Part shown: piece by piece, positions 1-11,921 of the stretch
Numbering within the stretch: the stretch's first letter is position 1
Layout: every line of letters starts with the position of its first letter
DNA from: Heterobasidion occidentale
Taxonomy: Eukaryota; Basidiomycota; Agaricomycetes; Russulales; Bondarzewiaceae
Direction of reading: 5' to 3'
DNA: 35,537 nucleotides
NCBI GenBank assembly: GCA_039111635.1
Contig: JBCAQO010000080.1
Location: 1 to 35,537, forward strand
Program-made: the position numbers and the translations under genes
Notes under the pieces: generated by a model
Seen by the model: the letters and a program-made list of their open reading frames with translations, nothing else
Told to the model about the DNA's origin: nothing
Database searches by the model: none

Positions 1-675
1 GTTCCTTGTCCAAGGTCAACCATCTGACGCACGCTTTCATTTTTGTCTGCATTCCTGAAGTTTTGCTGGATTCTACTTGTGGGAACTTGGAAGGCGCCTT
101 ACTGTATCAGAACTCATCGACAGTCTCCACTGCCGTCGTCATCCCCTTGCGCCAGCCCTTCGTTTGCTGCCGTCTCCTGCCGATCCATGTAATCTAGCGC
201 AAGTTTGTTTGAAGGCCCCACTTCTCGCCACAGCCCCTCCAACCCTTTCTTACCCGAGGATGTGAATGGCATTGGACGTGACGGGAGGATAGTAAACACA
301 TTCGATTACTAGGGTACGCATGACGATCTCGATCCTGTCAACATCATGGCCAGAATGTAAGTCGCTGAGTACTAGGCATTGCTCGCCATGACAGCGGGCT
401 CTATGTCATGCTGGAGCTAATAACAACACGTCTGGTCTACAACAACAGCGTCTCTTTCTCTCTACTCGTACATTGAGTGCCCCAACAGGGACAGGAACAT
501 GTTTAGAATCGAATGTTCCCTCGTGGGCTTATCGCTGGGAAGTACAATTCTCTACCTATCTCGTGTCCTCGGGATGCGGTGCGTCACAGCCACTGCCGCA
601 TATAAGAGCATGGCATAGCTCAATATCGATCTTCAGCAGGACCACTCTGATCATCTCCCCAGTGACCCAAGCCGC
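1..675. other. No gene recognised
   Basis: Short open frames exist on both strands, but none has recognisable family character or a convincing exon structure. The stretch precedes the F-box relic and may hold its lost upstream sequence. Confidence 0.4.
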
Positions 676-1948
676 ATGGCTCCTTTGCCTTACGATCTTC
701 TCAAGGCCATCGTTGACAGAGTATCTCGAGGCTCGGACCAACTACGGATTCGATTGTCCAAACAGGGATCTCTGTGCTTTGGCCACGCCACACGCGTTTC
801 AGCACGTTAGGATCAGGAATACCCTCGCAAGTGCTATGAGATTCAGTGAAATCTTTGCGGCACGGGTACTTAGCCCATATATTGAAGCAATTGCATCCAA
901 GAGTTCCCTGCAATCGATCTTGGTAAGCTCTGTTTGCACGACTTCAATAGCTGAGTTCAAACTTGATATCAGGTTCGAAGGAAGAGGGGCGCATGCTGGA
1001 CTCCCTCGCGTCTTTGTTTTCACAACCCACAAACTTCCTGTGCTCAGGGCTCTGTCATTGTGGTTCGACCCCCAGCCCATCTCCTGCAGCACATCTCCAA
1101 TGCGCGATCCTGGCTGCTATCACCGGTCCAACACGGCCTCCCTTCTTGACTTCTCTATACCATTCTCCATCTTGCTCCCATTCCCACCGACCTATACAAG
1201 TCATCATTTCAGAATCTCGTGGACTCGCTAGACAGTCTGCGTATCACGATTGGCCCAAATCGCAATCGTATCTCACAGTCCTCCCTTTAAGACTTTCTGG
1301 GAGCGGACAATGCAATATCAAGTCTTGAACCACTCAGCTCTCTCTCCCAATCGCTCACGTTGCTCAGTCTTCAAAGCAGTGAGGATGTCGGCGTTATTCC
1401 AGGGTGGACTTCTCGCGGTTGAACCTTCCTCACTCGCACACCTCTCTTTGGAAGGGATTCTTTTCAATGATGATACCCAAGTTGAGGACTTCATCGTCCG
1501 TCATAAATGCACACTAAAGGCGCTGCATCTCAAAGAGTGCAAAATGGCAGTCGACGAAGAGGAACTGCCTCGCATCCGTGCGGGAGATCTGGATTCGTTC
1601 GCTGACGAACTAGACGCGTTGGTGGATCTTGAAGTGGTACAGTGCGTATCGGCGTGCAGTCTTAGGGCCCACCGGGTTCCCCGTTATAAGCCCAGGTATT
1701 ACACGAGACTAGACGTCTTCATGGAGCACCATTCGTATCGTGTAGTCCACACGTTGATGCCAGGAGAGGAGGGTGATAGTGAGGCTCTGCTCGGGCTTGA
1801 GGAGCTTGGTGGCGAGACGTCGTGCTTTTCTAGGGATGCCGCCATAGACTTCGCGTTGGCTGGCATCAGCATAAATCACCTTGCGCGTCAGATGGTTCGA
1901 CCTGTTCCTTACCCAATTTACGACTTACTTACGATGACGATGAAATAG
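676..1948 (+). pseudogene. F-box/LRR-like protein, broken by frameshifts
   Basis: The relic starts at ATG 676 with an F-box-like N-terminus (MAPLPYDLLKAIVDRV). The sense then moves to a second frame at about 750-1070 (DLCALATPHAFQHVRIRNTL, a typical F-box continuation). It moves to a third frame at about 1075-1400 (NLVDSLDSLRITIGPNRNR), which contains in-frame stops, and to a fourth step at about 1405-1948 (LSLEGILFNDDTQVEDFIV, then LKALHLKECKMAVDEE). This order matches the large agaricomycete F-box family: F-box, LRR-like middle, then a 'FI.RH..TL..L.L..C' block. F-box proteins normally bind Skp1 in SCF ubiquitin ligases. At least three frame changes cannot be explained by introns with good splice sites, so I call it a pseudogene. 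Family assignment rests on pattern memory. Confidence 0.6.
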
Positions 1949-3172
1949 TGGTGGGTTGGAACATTACATCGACTGCCCGGAAGGGATGGGGATAGTGAAT
2001 CTTCGAGCTGAGCTGTCTCTAAGGAATCCACTGCTAGTATCTATTAGGATATGCTTCTACTCTCTCCTGCTGCATAGCTATTTTTTCGCATGTTTCCGCG
2101 CTTCCATGTCATATACAGTATCTGATCTCCGTAAGGCCACTTGTGCTCGGGTCGGCATGAAATTGAGTGAGGTGTCCAACTGAGACCGCCGCGTGTTATG
2201 AACCTGCAGGATTCTGCGTTCATCTCCGGGTTTACTACGCGGTACCTATCAGATAAAGCGTCTTCGCGCGTCAGAAGGATCCAATGGGACATCATAACTG
2301 CTATATCGAGTTGAAATGTAGACGTGAGCTGAGCTGGACTGAGCTAAACCTCCACCGGATTAACAGCACCTTCTCACGATAGTGACACGGAATCGGTGGG
2401 GCACAGGTGGGATTATGGTGCGAATGATATACCAAGACAGATGAGGCCGGCAACAACATCGACAGTGCATAGGCTGGTCAACGCGTCTAGATGAGGGCTA
2501 TAGATGTGGTTAAATCGCATGTTCAACAACACAGTTTCCTCTAGGGATCTTCATCACATCATCAACACCAACTGCGATGTCAACCCCGTTGAGATCTTCT
2601 TTTTGCTAGTGATACCGCCGCGGGGGGGGGGGAAATCTGTGCATGCAAGTTTGCCCTCAATCGCTTCGAAGGGGATTGCAATGTCGAAAGGGAAAGAGCA
2701 CGATGCACAGCTGCTGAGCGCTTGGAAAGTGAAAGAGAAAGAGGGAGGCCGGTACCGGAGGGTACCGGTGAAGATCGGCGCGATGATGGACTGATGATGG
2801 CTGTGGAGCAACGAAAGGACAGCAGCCAAGGCCGCTGAGTTCAAAAATGACGGATATCCGTCACAACTCACCCTCTTTCCGTTGAGCAAATTCTAACATA
2901 ATGATGCGCTCAGGTTCTCCTTCTCGCCCTCACCTCTCTACACACATCACTACACCGGCGGGAGACTTCTCCCCAGGCTCTAGAGCTGCCGGCCCTTGGA
3001 TCCGACGGAGGACAATCTACGCAGCGGCTGCGCTTTCTCCTGGCACCTTCCTGAGTCTTATTCCGCAGCATCGCTTTGGCGGGCGTCCCCGCCATAAAAT
3101 AACATCCTATTCTCACGTCTTGACATCTATTTCCCCCTTGTATTCCTACTCCGGGCTCGGCGAGGTAGTGCG
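1949..3172. other. Intergenic; upstream region of the mannosyltransferase
   Basis: No convincing gene is visible. A run of about ten G lies near 2622-2632. A TATA-like stretch (CCATAAAATAAC) lies near 3092, about 80 bp before the GT15 start codon, and fits a core promoter. Open frames here lack family character. Confidence 0.4.
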
Positions 3173-4944
3173 ATGAACAAGTCTGTGCGGTCCATGGGCG
3201 CAGTGGCGGTAGTCTTCGTGCGTCACATCGAGCGTCTTTCGTTGAAAATATCTGACTTTTTCAATGGCAGGTCCTCGTCTTCTCTCTTCTTCGCCTTTTC
3301 ACAGAGCCTTTCGCACATCTCAAGCCCGTTTATGGTCTCGTAGGATCGGAACACTCAGTCAATGGCGTTCCGGATTCGTTCTATCTTCAAGAGAACAAAA
3401 TTAGCCATCCCCATTCCCCCGCCCCCGGTGTCTCTCAAGCAAATCCCTTCTTGTTACGCAAGGCCAACGCAACACTCGTTATGCTCGCGAGGAACTCGGA
3501 TTTGGACGGTGTTATCCGCAGTGTACGAGAAGTGGAGGACAAGTTCAACAAAAAGTTCAACTATCCATGGGTATTTTGAATGAGGAGCCGTTCTCGGATG
3601 AGTTCAAGAGGTGCGCCGTGATTTCGTTCGTGGTGTCCGGCATCAAATAAAACTGCCCCTGCCAGACGAGTGGGCAACCTCATTGGCGCTGCCGTTCATT
3701 TCGGTCAGATCCCACGGGAGCACTGGCATCAGCCGGATTGGATAGATGAAACAAGAGCTACCAACGCGCGGAACAAGATGGTCGAAGATAACATCATCTA
3801 TGGAGGCAGTGTCTCGTGAGTCATGCGTCTCGAATTAGACGGAAACACGTCGTTGAACTGACCCATCACAGATACCGCAACATGTGCCGCTTTAATTCTG
3901 GTGTACGCATCTCTTTCACTGAAATCTTTAAACATAATAGAAAAATTGAATAAGCGCGGTATTTCTGGTATGTAGTTCTTCTACCGTCACAAACTCCTCC
4001 AACAGTACCGCTACTACTGGCGCGTCGAGTACGTTTCTATTTTGCTTATACTCGGTATATGCTGACATTGGCGGATTTCAGGCCAGATGTTCATTTCCAT
4101 TGCGATGTGAACTTCGACCCATTCTTATACATGCAAAGCAACAACAAAACTTATGGTACTTAAAATTACTTCCCCTCTGCCTATCTCACACTTATTTCGA
4201 AATAGGCTTTACGATTACAATGTACGAATTCGAGGCCACAATTTCCACACTATGGGTAACCGTCAAGGGTAACCCGTTTACTTATCCTGACTGTTTTCGT
4301 ACTAACTCGACCCAATCGATATAGAATTCATTGATCAACATCCACAATACCTATCCCCCGACAATGCAATGGGTTTCGTGTCTGACAACCACGGTAACAA
4401 TTACAACCTATGTCATTGTACGTCCATATATGGCCCTCTCCGAGTTATCACACGCAGTTGCCCATATTGAAAAATGATACGCAGTCTGGAGTAACTTTGA
4501 GATTGCTGACATGGACTTCTGGCGAGGAGAGGCATACACTAAGTTTTTCGCGTTCTTGGATTCCAAGGGTGGATTCTACTACGAGGTAAGATATCGTCCA
4601 TGCCCATTCTTGCCTTGATGGATGAATGCGAATGCTGATAAACCTGGTCAACTTGTAGCGGTGGGGCGATGCCCCAGTACACTCGATCGCTGCGGCGCTA
4701 TTCGCGCGCAAAGACCAGCTCCACTTCTTCCGCGAGATCGGATATGAGCACAACCCGTACACGCACTGTCCGAAGGAGAAGGACCTCTGGCAACGAGGGC
4801 GCTGCACGTGTGATCCAGGCAAGAGTTTCGGTACGTCATCTTCCTTCTCCCTGCCCGACTTCCGTCCTGACCGTTGTTCGTGTGGTCGCAGATTACGACG
4901 GCTACTCGTGCTTGAGCAAGTGGGACAGGTTTATGGGCGCATAA
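3173..4944 (+). CDS. Kre2/Mnt1-type alpha-1,2-mannosyltransferase (GT15), one frameshift
   Basis: GT15 enzymes are Golgi type II membrane proteins that transfer mannose from GDP-mannose to N- or O-linked glycans. I read 11 exons: 3173-3217, 3271-3610, 3666-3815, 3872-3902, 3976-4028, 4082-4155, 4206-4268, 4325-4417, 4485-4585, 4659-4830 and 4892-4944. They would give about 391 aa. The start gives a short basic tail and a signal anchor (MNKSVRSMGAVAVVF, continued by VLVFSLLRLF across intron 1). Family motifs follow in order: ATLVMLARNSDLDGVIRSV, REHWHQPDWIDE, NMCRFNSGFFYRH, YYWRVEPDVHFHCDVNFDPF (carrying the EPD metal/nucleotide motif), YNLCHFWSNFEIADMDFW, GGFYYERWGDAPVHSIA and the terminal cysteine-rich block. 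One base is missing near 3574-3577: a T run reads as four where five would restore F-L-N. All other exons join in frame, so this is either a very recent lesion or an assembly error. Confidence 0.93.
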
Positions 4945-6321
4945 GCCGCTCATTCCTGCCCACACTCTTCGTGTGTGTAGGCTTTTGCTAGAATAGCGAG
5001 TGTATGTCGTAGAGGCGCGGACCCGTGGTCACGATAACTTATTTTATTCATTCCCCCCGCACAGTGCGCACATGTACTCTGTTTCATACATAGACTCATC
5101 CCTCCTATAATGTCACCTGTTACACGCGGATGCATCACAACCTACCACATACTCTACCAGTGTGCAGATTCCGTGTACATGTGACACAGATGCGTCACAC
5201 TCCGATACTATTTTTCTAAATTATTCTATATGTCTGTCACGATCTGTCACGCTGAAGTGTCCTTTTGCCAATCTTGATCATTGCCACATCGGAAATTGCA
5301 GCGAAATGACATTCTTATATAAAGTAATATAAGCTATGTAATAACCATAATATATCCAATACTTTTACATCGTACGGGCAAGCCATACATGAGGCGGCAC
5401 GGTTGGTAGATACCACAACATCCCTCAGACTTCCCGAACTTCACAAAGAATATCAGATATGGGATTAGAAGGTGAAGATGAGCAGGAATGCAACACCGAT
5501 GACCTCTGGTAAGCAAAAGATTAAAGATAATGAAGTGACATATCAATCATACTTCTGGGTACACAGCACAAGTATCTAGTCAAGTAATGCCCGGTGATGT
5601 TGGTGAAACTCTCCATCAACAACAGGTTGACAGCAAATGTCAAGAAATGGAGGAAATATAGCCATGGTTCAAGGTTGATGCACATGCATCGGAGGGACAG
5701 CCCTCGAGACAGCCAACAAGAATGTTATGTGATTCAAAGTAGTACCAATCATTGTAATAGACGGCGGGATTTGCGAAGGCTATTATCTTTGTCAGACTGA
5801 TGTTCTCGGCCAACACATGCAAGAATTTTAGATAAGATCAACCTACATCAGGGAGAAGGGTTTCGTAAAGGTCAATAAGAAAGCCGAATTGTCAGCAATA
5901 GAGCCTACCTTTATAATTAACGATGGAGTTGCCGGTGCCGACAATCCTTGCCAGACTGACGTTCACGGCCAACACATGCGAGAGTGACAATGTTCGTCCA
6001 GACTTGATCGCGCAACATCAGCGCGATACTGAGTCTGAATGTGAGTAAAAATGAATCAGAAGCAAAATAATTGCGAAATGCAGTAAGAAAGCCGCACGAT
6101 TGACTGCGATTATCAAGACCTGGACATATGATGGAGTCCGGTCAGGCTTGACACATTAATTGTTCAAATGATTAAGAAATAGCAATGTCTAGCGAGGATA
6201 TCTACTATTGTAACTAATTATGATGATTGCAGAAGCTACTATCATTGGAAGGAAAGATATAGTCCCTTCTGCACACAAGATGAAGCGACAGATGATAGGC
6301 ATTGATACCGTGAAAAGCATA
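4945..6321. other. Gene-poor stretch with decayed, locally duplicated sequence
   Basis: The 3' end of the GT15 transcript probably occupies the first few hundred bases. At 5791-5823 and 5950-5982 lies an imperfect direct repeat of about 33 bp. Read on the - strand it encodes two similar peptides (HVLAENISLTKII and HVLAVNVSLARIV), which looks like a duplicated exon of an unidentified, probably dead - strand gene. A hydrophobic - strand stretch near 6060-6110 (NRAAFLLHFAIILLLIHFY) could be a membrane segment of the same relic. No family was recognised. Confidence 0.35.
5791..5982. repeat. Diverged 33-bp direct repeat (two copies)
   Basis: The copies at 5791-5823 and 5950-5982 share the core CGGCCAACACATGC and most flanking bases, with starts 159 bp apart. 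Both are open on the - strand in the same frame, so a duplicated exon is as likely as a simple repeat. Confidence 0.55.
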
Positions 6322-7558
6322 TTATACTGCCCGACGTCTAGTACGTTCCTCAACGGTAGGCTCCCTTGAGATAGGATCCTTCCTCGCCTCAGCCGCTTTT
6401 CTCTGAGCCCTTCTTTCTCTGATCTTGGCCAGCGCACTGTTGGTTGATGCTGCGGGGTGAGCTGAAGAAAAACTGGGAAAAATCTGACTTCAAAGAATGT
6501 CAGAAAGGGTTGAAGATACTTTGAGATACGTACCAGTTCCACCATAATAATAGCGCGTCAACTTCCTCCTTTTCCTCCACATCCTCAAACAATTCCAATA
6601 CACTATTGAAGAAACGCTCTGAGTCGGTGACAGTATCTGTTCGAGAAAATACAGCTGACGACGAGAGGGAAAATCGAGCCTAGAAAGGGGAATCAGAAGC
6701 AACATGCGAAGGGGTCTCTTAACAGCTACCTGCGTGGCAATGTAAGCGATCGATGCCGGTGTGACGCATTTCATACCGTGAATCCGCGCGTTCCCAGACC
6801 TTGTGGCCCTCGCATCCTTTTCCACTGAACTTGGAGATGTAAACACGTGCTTATAGGCCTATGAACATCAGCATGCGAGTTCGTCGAAAGTACCAGATAG
6901 AAACATACTGAGACGAGCAGCTGGCTCTTGAAAAGCCCCTTCCATGGGTCATCAGAATCGTACCGATAACCAGCATATAGAAAAATGGGCCACTGGTCTC
7001 CTGGAATAAGCATTTCACCGTCTCGCAATTTCCGTTTGATACTGTTCGAGTGAGATGAACGGGAAAAAATGAGATTATTTGATCTTACTCAGGATTCGAC
7101 CAATCCAATCCTGCAGGGCAAAGCAGCGCTCCTGTCTGTTCATGGCGAAAGCCCCGATCTGATTTCATGTTACGGGAGAGTGGCGGAATAAGGGATTGGC
7201 CTCGAGGAGTGATCCAATCGAGGATAGGGCCTTTCATACTCTTTGTATCGTCCGATCTAGCGCTAGACACCCCTTTTTGAATCTGCCCTACCGTTAAATA
7301 GCCACACTCAAGGTGATGCGGTCACACTTACTAGTTTCCCTATGTGCATGATCTCCTCGTCAGAGCCTTCCTGTAGGCGCTCTTCAAGATGGGGGACCAT
7401 CCGAAGTAATTCTTCATAAACCTTGTACTCCCGCCTCTGCCTATCAAACAATGAAACACGCAGTGCATGACAAGAATGATTGATTCAGCGAGTTGGCCTT
7501 AGATAGGAACGGCTCACTCATATGTCAAGGACTCAGGCTCCTCAGCCAGCTCTCCCAT
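6322..7558 (-). CDS. DUF6698-like agaricomycete protein
   Basis: Seven exons on the - strand join cleanly: 7558-7518, 7440-7332, 7282-7089, 7041-6909, 6858-6730, 6679-6534 and 6487-6322. They give 305 aa starting MGELAEEPESLTYEQRREY. Characteristic blocks are EELLRMVPHLEERL, KGVSSARSDDTKSMKG, LLCPAGLDW, MLIPGDQWPIFLYAGYRYD, DPWKGLFKSQLLV, ATRSGNARIHGM, TPASIAYIATQARFSLSS and DALLLWWNCQIFP, ending in a basic tail (RERRAQRKAAEARKDP). I recognise the pattern as the family I remember as DUF6698, heavily expanded in agaricomycetes and of unknown function. The name is from memory. The gene appears intact, with no lesion in any exon. An upstream start is possible, since many relatives carry a longer basic N-terminus; nothing convincing was seen upstream of 7558. 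Confidence 0.78.
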
Positions 7559-8031
7559 TCTAAGAAGACCACGTGTGATTATAGACTGGACGTTGCAAAG
7601 AGCGTGTACAGTCCGTCCAAAATGACGACCGTGATGAACAAGCGGATCTGTGAGACACCTTGCGGAGGGTCAGAGGTCGCCCAGGCAGGCGAGGCAAAGT
7701 AGTGCTTACGGCCTTTTCCTGGGGCCTAGTTGAAGAGCACTAGGCTGACGTTTATCACCAAGAGAGTGGTCCTCAGGCATGGAAGTAAGAACGGTGCGTC
7801 GATGAGAAAACGGGCGTGGGACCTGGTATCGCGTCCAAAGTTTTTAACGAGCGAGCAAGCGAACGAGTCATAAACTATGGTGAGTCAGAAAGTCAGTGGG
7901 AGTCAGAGCGAGTCACCTCGGGTAGGAGGAGGAAGGTCGGGCTTCGGGTATCCAAGCCAATTCGAAGCGACCCTCAAGGGTATTTAGGACATTGACCTGC
8001 TCAAGGCCATCTCATCCTGCACTGCCTAGCC

Positions 8032-9045
8032 ATGTCGTCCCAACCTTTAACTCGCGAATCACTGGTCATCTCCATCCCTTCTCGTCATCGCCGATACCTG
8101 GACAAGGTTCGGGGATCTGACAACGTGGTTTTTCAGTACGACATTCAAACAGGGGAGATGATTCCATGGAAGTGGTGGGTCTTGTCATCTCAAAAATTTG
8201 AAATGTCTGACGCACAATGCAGGCCCGTAAGCTTAAGGGAGGGGGACCGTGTCGTGCCTTCGTCTCTGAGGAAACACCGCCTGACGAATAGATTTCTCGG
8301 GCCGTGTTGTTTGTGCCCCTTGCTCGAGAGAAACGGACCACCGGTGTTCATGGAGGCAGCTATGTATCTTGCAACGTCGGGTCCTTTCCATGGTCAATAC
8401 ATTGCTCGATGCGCACATGGAGTGTGTGGATATATAGGTCAGTCCCCATCCAATGAGCGTGAATACACACGACTTACCAATCTCACAAGTTCGCCTCGAG
8501 CATGCCTACCAACGTATTGGTTGTCCAGTGCATATGTACGCGCCTCGTGGTGAGCACCTCGAGATCAATCTCTAGGTCTAGAATTGACTCCCACGCAGAG
8601 GCAACCGAAGCGCGCCCACGACCAGTGCTACACTTTAGCGAAGCAGGATATGTCCCCCTGAACCCCTTTCCAATGCCTCTGAAACGCACTCACGCACAAA
8701 TCGGTGAGTGTCAGTACCTGTTTGACATTCAGGTGTAACTCACTCACCATTTCAGATGTAACCTCGAACGAAAACCCACTTCTCCGCCTTGTGCAAAGGC
8801 GCCGTGTCTCTACTCAATATCGACCAAACCCGTTGTATGACCTCCTTCGACAGATGGACACGAACATTTATCCAGGTGTTTCCGAAGAGGCCTTTTCCAA
8901 ATTCTTTGTGAAGTGCTCCTGTCGATTGATCACGACCCGTCGGGCCTTCGCTCACCATGAATGCCCGTTGGAAGTAATTGATCTCACCACAGATTCAGAT
9001 AATCAAGGGGGAGATACCAATGAGGAGCAAGCTACAGAACTTTAG
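8032..9045 (+). CDS. GRF-like zinc-finger protein
   Basis: The gene starts at ATG 8032 (MSSQPLTRESLVISIPSRHRR). The exons can be joined in frame with short introns near 8176-8223, 8440-8489, about 8550-8599 and 8705-8755, and end at the TAG of 9043-9045. The middle carries CCLC, then MYLATSGPFHGQYIARC, then CAHGVCGYIVRLE. This spacing (CxxC, a GP..G.Y...C block, CxxxxCGY) resembles a GRF-type zinc finger (ligands C..C..C..C), found in nucleic-acid-binding proteins such as topoisomerase 3 and NEIL3. The C-terminus is acidic and ends EVIDLTTDSDNQGG, where the VIDLT stretch resembles a SUMO-interacting motif. That is suggestive next to a Ulp1 SUMO-protease gene. Function is inferred only from the motif; the long intron-containing frame and clean joins suggest a live gene. 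Confidence 0.62.
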
Positions 9046-9066
9046 AAAATTAGTACCAAAGCGTTG

Positions 9067-9160
9067 ACACCATAGGATTCATATACAGCCATTACAGTCA
9101 GCATAGAATTAATGTACAGCCATTAGACTCAACACCATAGGATTGATACGTAGCCACTCA
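9067..9160 (+). repeat. Three imperfect short direct repeats
   Basis: Three copies of a pattern CATAGRATT-ATRYRYAGCCAYT lie just after the stop of the zinc-finger gene, near 9067-9094, 9101-9125 and 9132-9158. They sit in the gap between two convergent genes and probably fall in 3' untranslated sequence. Confidence 0.6.
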
Positions 9161-9336
9161 TTTCAATATGAACCGGCTCATATGCATGAAGATCAAGTTG
9201 TGGGAATGGTAAAAGTGCGTATTAAGGGAAGAACCAAAGACTCAATGGTCAGCAAGTCTGCGAGACAGAACAGTAGTGGCCATGTTCTACAGACTCGACA
9301 GCATATGACTTTGAGTCTGCACATTACGCTACGTAC

Positions 9337-11316
9337 TCACCTTCCCGAGAGCTGTTGCCATTCATCAGAAAGTTTGAGGAGTTCTGCCTTCAGCATCTCA
9401 CGCATGGTGGGAACGACGCCCGCCTCCCATTCTATTTCTGCCCCTGATGCATGCCCCTTCTTCAATGTCTTGCATGATGGCCCAAGGGCAATAGATCAGG
9501 ATTCGTGATAGCAAGCATCGTGAAGACTTACCGATGTCGGTCTCATGAACATATCCGGGTTTTTCATGAAAAGATAGTTGAAGTGGAGAAGGTACAAGCC
9601 ACAATCATACTGATTGGGTTGCATGGGCACCTGACGAGGACATTCATTCGAGGCATACATCATACACAACAAATGTGACCCACCTCAAACTGTTTTGCAT
9701 GCGGTTCGAACAGAGGCGTGATATTGATTCGGGCCTTGACCTCCTCACATAGATATTCAGCTAAGCGCCGGCCCGTATTCCGACGCTTTCGGTTGAGAGA
9801 ATCGAATATAAAGATTTGCGTACTGGCAAAGATCAATTAGGAGTAACAGTGAAACGATCATCATCGTTATGGCTCACGCGTGGACCCAACTTGATGTAGT
9901 CGAGCCTTCGCTATCCGACAACATAGTCCATCCAAGTCGGTGCGCCGAATCAACGGCAAAAACAGTATTGTATTTAGCTGGCGGGCGCTCGAATAGGCCT
10001 TGTGGATGGCTTATGACTGCCAAGTACCAATGCTGTTCCGCCCTATCAGTCATGTCTCAGCAATGTAGTCACGGAACTAAGAAGCTTGCTCGCACTCATC
10101 ATGTATAGGGACGATCAAGAACTTCTTGCTGAAGATATCGACTCTGTTTGTATGACTTTTGGCTGCTTCATAGCCAGCTCGTCTACGAAAAAAAAATAAG
10201 CGATCTTCACAGCGCTCCATGAGACGTAACTCACAATCGCGTATAGAAAAACGTGCTATATATGTGTACCTGGTCCATAGCAACAGAATCCTTCACCCTT
10301 GACTTGGCATACCACAGTCTTTGTGTTCATATGAGCGAGCACTCGGGTTTCGGATAAAATCGAACACTTACTTTAAACCAAGATTGATGAGATTATCATT
10401 TAAGAATCTGCGAGGTTTTAGTCGCTCCATATCCTGTGGTCCGATATCAATCGCGCCATGGCCAACAAAGGGGTAAGTCAAAATACTGTAGAAAGTCGAG
10501 AATAAGTGACAATTTGTATGTATTCATTGATACATACATCGCGCGAGTGTCCGATCGAGCAGATGAGTCAGATTGCTTTGGCAAAGGTACTTTCGTGGGC
10601 AGCTCTACCTCAACATCATCATCTTCAGACGTGAGAGAACTGAGTGGAGAGGATGGAGGAATAGGTAATGCCTCTGAGACCGTTGGCAACGAAGCATCCT
10701 CTAGAGCTGATGCTGGAGTATTTGAGGAATTGAAGAGAGGTGGGGGCGCCGGCACGGTTCCTGTGCCAGATCGTGGAAAACCAGTGTCAAGAGATGATGC
10801 TTGTGTGCGAGATGTTTTGATTGGCTTTGAGCCAAGAGACAAAAGAGGCTTCATTTTTGAGATATATCGTGGCGAGATTGTGTTCGAGGCTACCGCTATA
10901 GTTGAAGAATTTTTTGATTCATAGAAAGACTTCTGTCGGCGTACGGCAAATGTAGGATGCGAAGATGCTGCACTCTGTTGCAAGGGTCGTTCGGATTGTG
11001 CCGCATGTTTCCTATGGTATGATCTATGTCGGCGGCGTCTGGAAGGCACGCATATCAGACTTACGCAATGGGGCACAAAGCAGACTTGGATAACACCCGC
11101 TTAGTGTGCGCAAGAGGCGATGGCACTCGCAAGGTGCTGGGTGGCAGAGACGCACTAGCATAATCTTGTGTGAGAAAGGCTGAGATCGTGCGTGACAGAG
11201 TGAACATACCTCGCCGACGCAAACCCCATAACAGCGTGCATCCTCGCCACAAGATCCTTCGGTGGTGGTTTCTTCATGGAGCGAGCTAGCTCCGCATCTT
11301 CAGGATTCAATAGCAT
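9337..11316 (-). CDS. Ulp1-type (C48) SUMO protease
   Basis: Ulp1 proteases mature and remove SUMO. The - strand gene starts at ATG 11316 (MLLNPEDAELARSMKKPPP). A long serine-rich disordered region follows (about 10920-10530; SSPLSSLTSEDDDVEVELP). The catalytic domain begins at about 10440 with GPQDMERLKPRRFLNDNLIN and continues through VAMDQVHIYSTFFYTR, RVDIFSKKFLIVPIHDE, the catalytic His in EQHWYLAVISHPQGLF, the probable catalytic Asp in IFIFDSLNRKRRN, and the oxyanion Gln and nucleophile Cys in MQPNQYDCGLYLLHF near 9620-9580. All key residues are present, so the enzyme looks active. It could stop at the TGA of 9339-9337, or splice on to a stop near 9193. A doubled 15-bp element lies 67-124 bp upstream. 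Ulp1 domains also occur in DNA transposons, so both host and transposon origin are possible. Confidence 0.85.
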
Positions 11317-11382
11317 GATTTGTCTGGACGTCGAAAGGCTGAAGCGATGGACATTCGAAGTTTACTCGTCGAGCACAGCAGT

Positions 11383-11440
11383 CCTGCAATGAGCAAGACT
11401 GAGTGATGTCGGTCACCCGATACCACCTGCAATGAGCAAG
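11383..11440 (-). promoter_or_regulatory. Paired CTTGCTCATTGCAGG element upstream of Ulp1
   Basis: Two exact copies of the 15-mer lie on the - strand at 11383-11397 and 11426-11440, 43 bp apart. They are 67 and 110 bp upstream of the proposed Ulp1 start codon and read towards it. The same pair occurs upstream of two other genes in this window. A core-promoter or leader role is inferred. Confidence 0.6.
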
Positions 11441-11921
11441 TGAATACCTTCGTGGAAGGGGAGACGGATGTCGAGAGAGTCGCAGAAAGAGGAGGTCCGT
11501 CACGGAGTGCGTTGTGGAAATGGCCAGCCTGGCAATGCCCGAAGCAGCGAAAGTTTGCCAAGGGAAATTTCCCACGTCCCGGAAATATCCGGGTGAGGCG
11601 TATGAGTGTGTATGGCCGGTTATACACGACCTTATTCACCTTCATGACCTACGATGACTACATTTGTTGCAGGCTCTCGAACGAAGACTGCGTTAGACAA
11701 TTATGCTCTGATGAGGGGAAGGCTTTGCACGTTGTTGACACATCATATTCGATCATGGACTTGTGGCGACCTAGTACGTCGGACTGACACGACGGGGTTT
11801 GTCCTGCTCGCAGTGAGTGAAATTGCGCCTCGTGTGTCTATTTAATCCGATCTGCCTCTCCCACATATTGATATGCCCTTTGGCAACGTACCACATCACT
11901 CTAGTGCCATATCAAAGGAAG

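Noticed and set aside
4448..4965. - strand open frames across the 3' exons of the mannosyltransferase
   Set aside because: They overlap conserved GT15 exons and introns on the + strand and have no family character.
8550..8575. A 26-bp intron (GTGAGC to CTCTAG) in the zinc-finger gene
   Set aside because: It is too short for splicing. A 49-50-bp intron using the later CACGCAG acceptor keeps the frame and fits the usual size.
10436..10924. + strand open frame opposite the Ulp1 gene
   Set aside because: It is the antisense of the Ser/Pro-rich exon of Ulp1, which splices cleanly into the catalytic domain on the - strand.
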